A stretch of 19,819 nt of DNA from Deltaproteobacteria bacterium (lineage in GTDB: Bacteria > Desulfobacterota > Dissulfuribacteria > Dissulfuribacterales > UBA3076): positions 1 through 19,819 of the forward strand of contig JALTHV010000296.1 of NCBI GenBank assembly GCA_027004315.1, read 5' to 3'. The notes under the pieces were generated by a model. It ran no database searches, was not told the DNA's origin, and was given only the letters and a program-made list of their open reading frames with translations. Positions 14,789 to 19,819 of this stretch are shown in pieces. A program made the translations under genes and the position numbers. Numbering within the stretch: position 1 is the stretch's first letter; every line of letters begins with the position of its first letter.

Positions 14789-15014
14789 CAATAGCATTTC
14801 CTGTCTTGATTAGCCATGGACATACAAGGACAAAAAGCAAAATGTTCTCAGAGGTGCATTTTTATCCTTAGTTGGTAACCGTTCACGTCCCCGGGAATGT
14901 GAACAACTACGTTACCATGCACTACTTGCAAAGGCTATGGACTATGTTTATTGTACATATAAATCTGATATAGATATGAATGGGTTTTGGTACATCTCTT
15001 AGCGAGAGGGAATT
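14789..15014. other. Intergenic region after glyS with repeat scar and possible promoter
   Basis: Past the glyS stop there is a weak AAAATG/CATTTT hairpin followed by a short T-run near 14840-14868, a possible terminator. Then comes the minimal palindrome at 14875-14915. TTGCAA (from about 14927) followed 17 nt later by TATTGT is a modest candidate promoter for the DUF948 gene. Confidence 0.4.
14875..14915. repeat. Minimal (scar-like) copy C of the palindromic repeat
   Basis: GTAACCGTTCACGTCCCC is joined directly to GGGAATGTGAACAACTAC and GTTAC. These are the two ends of the 146-bp family without arms or centre, as if the whole interior was deleted. The right end matches the GGGAATGTGAACAGTTAC end of copy B with a small difference. 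Confidence 0.75.
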
Positions 15015-15617
15015 ATGCCGTTTATTATAAGTGAGTTGGCACTCTTTGTGATAGCTGTGGCCTTTGTATTCATTGCAGTTTATCTGGCCAAGTTGTCGAA
15101 TAACGTCCAGATTACGTTAAGAAATCTAGATGAGGCCCTATCTGGCAGCAGAGCAGCAATTGATAGCACGTTGACCCAGATCAAGCCGGTGCTTTCCAGA
15201 TTGGCAGAGGTAGAGGATACAACTCAGGAGACCCTGACCGGGATAAATCAACGGCTGTCCCTTATAGAGACTGAACTTGTACCCCTGCTTAAGGAGTGCA
15301 GGAGTACTGCTCAGGCCTATCAGGGGCTTGAGAGGGCCCTTGAGGAAGGTCTTGGGAAAGAGGTATATCCTGTCTTAAAGAATGTCTATCAGATTACAGA
15401 CGATGTCCAGGATATAAGTAACAATCTAAAAACCAGGGTACAACAGACACAGAATTTCTTTGAGGCTGCCCGTGAAGCAGGTGATACCGTCCGAACTGTA
15501 ACAGAAGTTACTAGGTCCGGCCTTTCCGGCCTGGCGGTGCAGGTGGCAAGTATGGCCGTTGGCATTAAGACTTCGCTGGAATTTCTTTCAGAGAATCTTA
15601 CATACAAAAGGAGGTAG
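15015..15617 (+). CDS. DUF948-type membrane-anchored coiled-coil protein
   Basis: 200 aa. Residues ~4-26 form one N-terminal transmembrane segment (ISELALFVIAVAFVFIAVYLA), followed by a long helical, Gln/Glu/Thr-rich region (VLSRLAEVEDTTQETLTGINQ, LEEGLGKEVYPVLKNVYQITD, shown in short parts) with heptad-like spacing. This matches DUF948 proteins, whose function is unknown. AGAGGG lies about 6 nt before the ATG. It is immediately followed, 3 bp later, by a YtxH-domain gene; the two families are often paired, suggesting one envelope or stress-related module. No enzymatic motif is visible. Confidence 0.8.
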   Translation: MPFIISELALFVIAVAFVFIAVYLAKLSNNVQITLRNLDEALSGSRAAIDSTLTQIKPVLSRLAEVEDTTQETLTGINQRLSLIETELVPLLKECRSTAQAYQGLERALEEGLGKEVYPVLKNVYQITDDVQDISNNLKTRVQQTQNFFEAAREAGDTVRTVTEVTRSGLSGLAVQVASMAVGIKTSLEFLSENLTYKRR

Positions 15618-15620
15618 TAA

Positions 15621-15974
15621 GTGAATAGTAATGAAGGAGGCTTTTCCGCAGGTTACGTGGCTATGGCATTTTTACTGGGAGGTACTATAGGTGCAGGGCT
15701 GGCCATGTTGCTTACTCCTAAAACAGGCCCTGAGGTAAGGGAACGGATAAAAGAACAGGCTGGTACAGTCCGTGGTACGGCCTTTAAGGTAGCAGATGAT
15801 GTCCGTGACAAGGCCGGCGAGATCCTGGATAAAAGCAAAGATCTGATTGGGCAGAAAAAGGCCGTCCTGGAATCCGCCATTGAGGCAGGTAAGGGGGCCA
15901 TGGAGCGGGAAAAGAGCCGTTTAATAGAACGTATAAAAAAGGAAAAGCAAGAAGAAGAGGCCGAGGAGGCCTAG
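15621..15974 (+). CDS. YtxH-domain small membrane protein
   Basis: 117 aa starting with GTG, preceded by AGGAGG about 6 nt upstream. Residues ~10-33 form a Gly-rich hydrophobic segment (AGYVAMAFLLGGTIGAGLAM) ending in LLTPKTGPEVRERI, the YtxH signature. The rest is a charged amphipathic helix with repeated DDVRDKAGEILDKSKD-like units and a Lys/Glu tail (KKEKQEEEAEEA). YtxH proteins are linked to general stress in Bacillus; the function here is not known. It ends 6 bp from the convergent nadK stop, leaving no room for a conventional terminator between the two genes. Confidence 0.85.
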   Translation: MNSNEGGFSAGYVAMAFLLGGTIGAGLAMLLTPKTGPEVRERIKEQAGTVRGTAFKVADDVRDKAGEILDKSKDLIGQKKAVLESAIEAGKGAMEREKSRLIERIKKEKQEEEAEEA

Positions 15975-15980
15975 TAATCA

Positions 15981-16823
15981 CTAGCAGATATCGGGCAGAG
16001 GGGGATTTGGAAGTACTCCCTTTGCCCATCCAAGTTTTTCCCTCAAGATTGTAAAGTAGTCCCTGAGGGGAGACTTTATGAGTTTCAGGTAGCCCTTGGC
16101 CTTTTTTATCTCTATCCTGCTTCCTTCCTCGAGTTTGAGGCTTGTCTGACCATCTATTATCAAGTTATTTTCTTCCATGGCGTTTTCAAGCTGTATTGTC
16201 ACCTTCATTTGGCCTGGGAGTATGAGTGGACGTGCATTCAGGGCAAAGGGGCATATGGGGGTCAATACCAGGGCCTCAAGGTGGGGATGGAGTATGGGGC
16301 CACCGGCAGAGAGATTGTAGGCAGTGGAACCGGTTGCCGTAGAAATAATCAGGCCGTCTCCACGGTATACAGTGAGAAATGAGCCATTTGCCCAGGTAGG
16401 GAGACTCATCATCTTGCCCAGGGGACCTCTGGTAACTACTGCTTCATTAAGTGCATAATATGTTGTGTCTTTGTTATCAGGCATTCTTACTGAGACCGAA
16501 AGCATCATTCGCATATCCAGCTCGAAGGTCTCAGATATCAGGGAATCAAGGGCCTGTTCCATTTCCTCTAGATGAATTTCAGTGAGGAATCCTAGATCTC
16601 CCAGGTTTATGCCCAGCAAGGGAATCCCCAGGCGATAGGCCTCTCCGGCCACATGTAACAGCGTACCATCTCCCCCCAATACCACTATAGCCTCGGATTG
16701 AGGATCAACCTGACCCTGTGCAACAGAGATCCCTTGTCTTCGGAGACGTTCTGCCAGGCTGTCCCCGATTTCCCTTGGGGCCTTGGTCTTGTGTCTGACT
16801 ATAAGGCTTAAACGCTTGAGCAT
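15981..16823 (-). CDS. nadK: NAD kinase
   Basis: Phosphorylates NAD to NADP using ATP or polyphosphate; cytoplasmic. 280 aa, normal length. LGGDGTLLHVAGE carries the GGDGT motif with catalytic Asp52; LGINLGDLGFLTE, the substrate-binding ALNEAVVTRG (Asn-Glu pair), and DGLIISTATGSTAY then NLSAGGPI follow in order, with a C-terminal LIIDGQTS segment. It starts 7 bp after the stop of the M16 peptidase gene and lacks a close strong ribosome-binding site (GAGGGTGGG is about 16 nt away), so translation probably depends on coupling to the upstream gene. It converges with the YtxH gene. Confidence 0.95.
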   Translation of the reverse strand: MLKRLSLIVRHKTKAPREIGDSLAERLRRQGISVAQGQVDPQSEAIVVLGGDGTLLHVAGEAYRLGIPLLGINLGDLGFLTEIHLEEMEQALDSLISETFELDMRMMLSVSVRMPDNKDTTYYALNEAVVTRGPLGKMMSLPTWANGSFLTVYRGDGLIISTATGSTAYNLSAGGPILHPHLEALVLTPICPFALNARPLILPGQMKVTIQLENAMEENNLIIDGQTSLKLEEGSRIEIKKAKGYLKLIKSPLRDYFTILREKLGWAKGVLPNPPLPDIC

Positions 16824-16830
16824 AGATCGA

Positions 16831-19491
16831 TTATGGACCCACCCTCACCAGGACATACGCCTCAGAATCAAAGAGTTTTTTGGCCTCTTCCATTACCTGG
16901 TCCGCAGTTACCTTGTCTATCTCCTGCACATATCTGGGCCCAAAGTTAAATCCCAGCCCATATAGCTCATTCAGGGCCATATCCATGGCCTGAGCCCCAT
17001 GTGTCTGGAGGCCTATCTCATAGCTTCCTATCAACCACCTCTTGGCCCGCTCCAGCTCTTCATCCGTCACAGGTCCTTCTATTACCTTGTAGATTTCCTG
17101 CCATATTGCCTTTAGGGCCGGGTCCTTCTTCTCAGGTGCACAGGCAATGTAAAAGGCAAACGATCCATAATCAAGGCCCAGGTCCATAAATGAAGTCACA
17201 GAATAGGCCAGGCCCTCTTTGTCCCTGAGATCTATAAATAGGCGACCACCCTGGCCTGAAAATATTGCATTTAGGACCTCTAAGGCATAACGGTCTGGGC
17301 TCTTAAAGGTCGTTCCAGGGAAGCCAAGCACGATATATACCTGCTGTTTTTCCCTCTTTAGGGTAAGGACTCTTGGGGTAATCAGGGGTTCTGGCGCAGG
17401 AGGTGTAGTGAGGGCCGCTTCTGACTCTGCAGACCAGCCCCCAAGCAGGGTCTTGATTCTCGATATGATATCTTCAGTATGTACATCTCCCACTATGGAA
17501 AGCACTCCCCTGTCAGGTACTACATATTTATTATAGGTGTCGATCAGCTCTTTGGAATTAATAGCCTTGATAACAGCGGCCTTGCCCAATGGGTCCATAC
17601 TGTAAGGATGGGGCGCAAAGAGTAGACGGCGGAATTCTCTTACCGCAACCCCAGGCAGATAATCGTCCTGAGATCTAATCTGTGCCAATATCAATGGACA
17701 GAGCCTTTTTATTTCTTCGGACGAAAAGGTGGGAGTGAGTAAGATCTCTGTAAAGAGGGCAAGGCCCTTATCCAGATTTTGGCTCAAGAAACGACCTTGA
17801 AGCCCAAAACTATTTTGGCCGGAAAAGCCGCTGATGTTTCCTCCCATGCCCTCTATCATCTGGGCAATGCCCTGGGCACTATGGGCCTCAGTGCCTTTAG
17901 TCCAGGCATCTGCAAGAAAGTTAAAGAGTCCATTGGTCTTCTCGGTTTCGTATCTCACCCCACCTGGAAAGACCAATCTAACTGAAACTGTAGGTACTTC
18001 CGGTGCCTCTCTGATAAGGACCGTGAGGCCATTAGAAAGTATGATCTTTCTTGCAGGATGGACAAAGAAATTACTCTTGGAAGACACTACCCCCTCGGCC
18101 TGTAGCTCTGCCTTCTGGACTATATCAGACAGTTCCTGAGTAGTGAGCTCAGGCAGATGATCTTTTGGCATCACCATGGCTACATTTATATTTTTCTCTC
18201 CAAAGAACTTCTTTGCCACCCTCTGGATGTCCTGGGCAGTCACTCCCCGGACCTTCTTGAGATATAGTTTTTCTGCATTGGGATCTCCGGAGAGTGTCTC
18301 AAAGATGCCAAGCTTTTTCGCTTCCCCTCCCATGCTCTCTTTGCCATAGACAAATTTCTCTTCCACCTGGATCTTGGCCCGGGTTAACTCTTCATCGAGT
18401 ACTTTTTCATTTTTTAGGCGAAAGACCTCCTGGAATACATGGGACAAGACCTCCTGTACCTTCTCTGGATCCAGGGAGGCGGTCACTTCAAAGAGACCAG
18501 GTCCTGCAGGGGTAAATGCAACTGCGCCAATAGTATGGACGAGCTGAAGCCGGTCTCGTAGAGACGAAACGAGACGAGAGCTCTCTCCATCTCCCAAGAG
18601 GGCAGCCATGACATCCAGGACAGGCACATCAGGGTCATTGAAACCAGGCAGCCCTGAAAAGCCTATATCCAGGTATCCCTCCTGGATATCCATACCCTCC
18701 ATGGCGATCCTTGGGGCATCCTGAGGAGTCTCCGGGGGCTGTACAAATTTCTGAGGTCCCACCTTGGCTGCTGATCCAAAGAAGTCCTGGATCCTGGCCA
18801 AGGCCCTGGATGCATCCACATCTCCCACTACAATAACGGACATCTGGGAAGGCCTGTACCTATTGGCCATATAGTTCATGATATCTTTACGTCCAAAGGA
18901 CCTGACTGTATCTGGATACCCAATTATAGGACGTCGGTATGGGTACACCTTATAGGCAGTCTTCATTAAGAGGCGCGAGACCCTGATCCTGGGCCGGTCG
19001 TTTCTCATCCTCATCTCTTCAAGTACGACTTTTTTTTCGCTCTTCAGCTCCTTGGAATCAAATGTTGAGTGAAATATGGCGTCAGAAAGCACATCCAGGG
19101 CATTGTCCAGGTATTGCCTCGGGACTGTGCAGTGATAGACAGTGTAATCAAAAGAGGTATAGGCATTGATAGAACCCCCAACAGACTCTATCTCCCTTGC
19201 TATCTCTCCAGGTCCTCTCTTCTCTGTCCCCTTGAAGATCATGTGTTCAATCAAATGGGTAATACCTGAATCATCTTTAGTCTCATAGGCGCTACCTGCC
19301 TTGACCCATACCTGCACGGCTACCACAGGTGCCTGGTGGCTTTCCTCCACAATGGCAGTAAGTCCATTTGAAAGCCTAATTTTTTGTAAGCCAGGGGAGA
19401 TCTCTTTGGCAGGAGAGCCAATGGGCATAACAAGGAGTATTGAAAAAGAAATGGACAAAAACAGGATAACGGTTTTAATAGTTATTAACAT
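16831..19491 (-). CDS. M16 family zinc metallopeptidase, two-domain (pitrilysin/insulinase type)
   Basis: 886 aa, an envelope or periplasmic protease with an N-terminal signal peptide (hydrophobic stretch VILFLSISFSILLVMPIG, cleavage likely near SPAKE). The N-terminal M16 unit has the inverted zinc motif HLIEH (H79, E82, H83) and a third ligand at about Glu159 in VVLEEMRMR. The C-terminal unit (from ~ residue 475, KIILSNGLTVLIRE) has FNFLA where HxxEH would be, so it is non-catalytic, and carries the substrate-holding R/Y pair region (DLRDKEGLAYSV). One active plus one inactive half in a single chain is a known arrangement in this family. Substrates are unknown. It is followed by nadK. Confidence 0.93.
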   Translation of the reverse strand: MLITIKTVILFLSISFSILLVMPIGSPAKEISPGLQKIRLSNGLTAIVEESHQAPVVAVQVWVKAGSAYETKDDSGITHLIEHMIFKGTEKRGPGEIAREIESVGGSINAYTSFDYTVYHCTVPRQYLDNALDVLSDAIFHSTFDSKELKSEKKVVLEEMRMRNDRPRIRVSRLLMKTAYKVYPYRRPIIGYPDTVRSFGRKDIMNYMANRYRPSQMSVIVVGDVDASRALARIQDFFGSAAKVGPQKFVQPPETPQDAPRIAMEGMDIQEGYLDIGFSGLPGFNDPDVPVLDVMAALLGDGESSRLVSSLRDRLQLVHTIGAVAFTPAGPGLFEVTASLDPEKVQEVLSHVFQEVFRLKNEKVLDEELTRAKIQVEEKFVYGKESMGGEAKKLGIFETLSGDPNAEKLYLKKVRGVTAQDIQRVAKKFFGEKNINVAMVMPKDHLPELTTQELSDIVQKAELQAEGVVSSKSNFFVHPARKIILSNGLTVLIREAPEVPTVSVRLVFPGGVRYETEKTNGLFNFLADAWTKGTEAHSAQGIAQMIEGMGGNISGFSGQNSFGLQGRFLSQNLDKGLALFTEILLTPTFSSEEIKRLCPLILAQIRSQDDYLPGVAVREFRRLLFAPHPYSMDPLGKAAVIKAINSKELIDTYNKYVVPDRGVLSIVGDVHTEDIISRIKTLLGGWSAESEAALTTPPAPEPLITPRVLTLKREKQQVYIVLGFPGTTFKSPDRYALEVLNAIFSGQGGRLFIDLRDKEGLAYSVTSFMDLGLDYGSFAFYIACAPEKKDPALKAIWQEIYKVIEGPVTDEELERAKRWLIGSYEIGLQTHGAQAMDMALNELYGLGFNFGPRYVQEIDKVTADQVMEEAKKLFDSEAYVLVRVGP

Positions 19492-19650
19492 GGCAGGACT
19501 CTCTTTATATATAGACTAGTTGCACCCCAGGGACCTTTTCCCATTAATACAGATCTCTTAGGAAGATTAATCCCCAAATGGGCAGTATGCAATCCATTAA
19601 ATAGAGATAAAAGTTGCTACTCTGAATTCCTTTCGTATCCCTGACAGACT

Positions 19651-19796
19651 GTGACCGATCACGTCGCCGGCCAGCGGTAGCATTTTGAAGGGTTCAGTGC
19701 GGATTAATAGGCAGAGTGCCCTGATCTTGTGCATCAGGCGATGCTCCTGAAACCCTTCAAAATGCTACCGCTGGCCGGAGGGATGTGAACAGTTAC
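19651..19796 (+). repeat. 146-bp palindromic repeat, copy E (best preserved)
   Basis: Starts GTGACCGATCACGTCGCC and ends GATGTGAACAGTTAC. Arms GGCCAGCGGTAGCATTTTG...AAGGGTT and its complement pair over 26 bp without a mismatch. The ~55-nt centre has CAGTGCGGATTAATAGG, then CCTGAT-7 nt-ATCAGG and GCATC-4 nt-GATGC minor hairpins. It lies about 160 bp upstream of the M16 gene start. Confidence 0.9.
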
Positions 19797-19819
19797 CCTG
19801 AAACCATGAAAAAGGCTAC
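19797..19819 (+). repeat. Start of a further palindromic-repeat fragment, cut by window edge
   Basis: CCTGAAACCATGAAAAAGG then CTAC resembles the right arm of copy B (CCTGAAACCCTGAAAAAGG). It directly abuts copy E, so another partial copy continues past the window, as in the compound copy B. Confidence 0.6.

Noticed and set aside
6015..19796. CRISPR array
   Set aside because: The repeats are ~146 bp, kilobases apart, and palindromic along their whole length; there are no regularly spaced short repeats and no cas genes.

Overview
The window is a stretch of Gram-negative bacterial chromosome. Outer-membrane proteins, a sigma-54/PII-style nitrogen-assimilation cluster, a split alpha/beta glycyl-tRNA synthetase and a lipobox OmpA lipoprotein fit a deltaproteobacterial (Desulfobacterota-like) host. 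That placement is inferred from gene content only; there is no rRNA or other marker gene here. I see no tRNA, rRNA, CRISPR array, prophage or intact insertion sequence.

Layout. (1) Nt 1-1689: 3' part of a GH15 glucoamylase-type enzyme (+). (2) Nt 1690-2865: gene-poor DNA holding a decayed type II toxin-antitoxin pair (-), in which the antitoxin is frameshifted and the PIN toxin is cut to 45 residues. (3) Nt 2866-9272, all minus strand: a nitrogen-assimilation block. In transcription order it holds a NifA-like GAF/HTH protein without an AAA+ domain, a TorF-like porin, a broken ammonium transporter behind a good sigma-54 promoter, an intact ammonium transporter, PII (GlnB/GlnK) and glutamine synthetase I. 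(4) Nt 9733-14788 (+): OmpA-family lipoprotein, then glgC-glyQ-glyS with overlapping ends. (5) Nt 15015-15974 (+): a DUF948/YtxH envelope-associated pair. (6) Nt 15981-19491 (-): an M16 peptidase followed by NAD kinase.

The most distinctive non-coding feature is a family of ~146-bp palindromic repeats with long inverted arms. There are four full-size or nearly full-size copies, one minimal scar-like copy and one partial copy at the right edge. They sit 10-40 bp from gene ends. Arm changes between copies are compensated on the opposite arm, so the palindrome itself appears to be maintained. One copy sits beside the 3' break of the dead ammonium transporter, between the sigma-54 promoter and the working amt-glnB-glnA genes.

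How the genes work together: the porin would admit small solutes, Amt takes up ammonium, PII gates Amt and signals nitrogen status, and glutamine synthetase fixes ammonium. Glycogen turnover is represented at both sides by GlgC (synthesis) and the GH15 enzyme (alpha-glucan breakdown).
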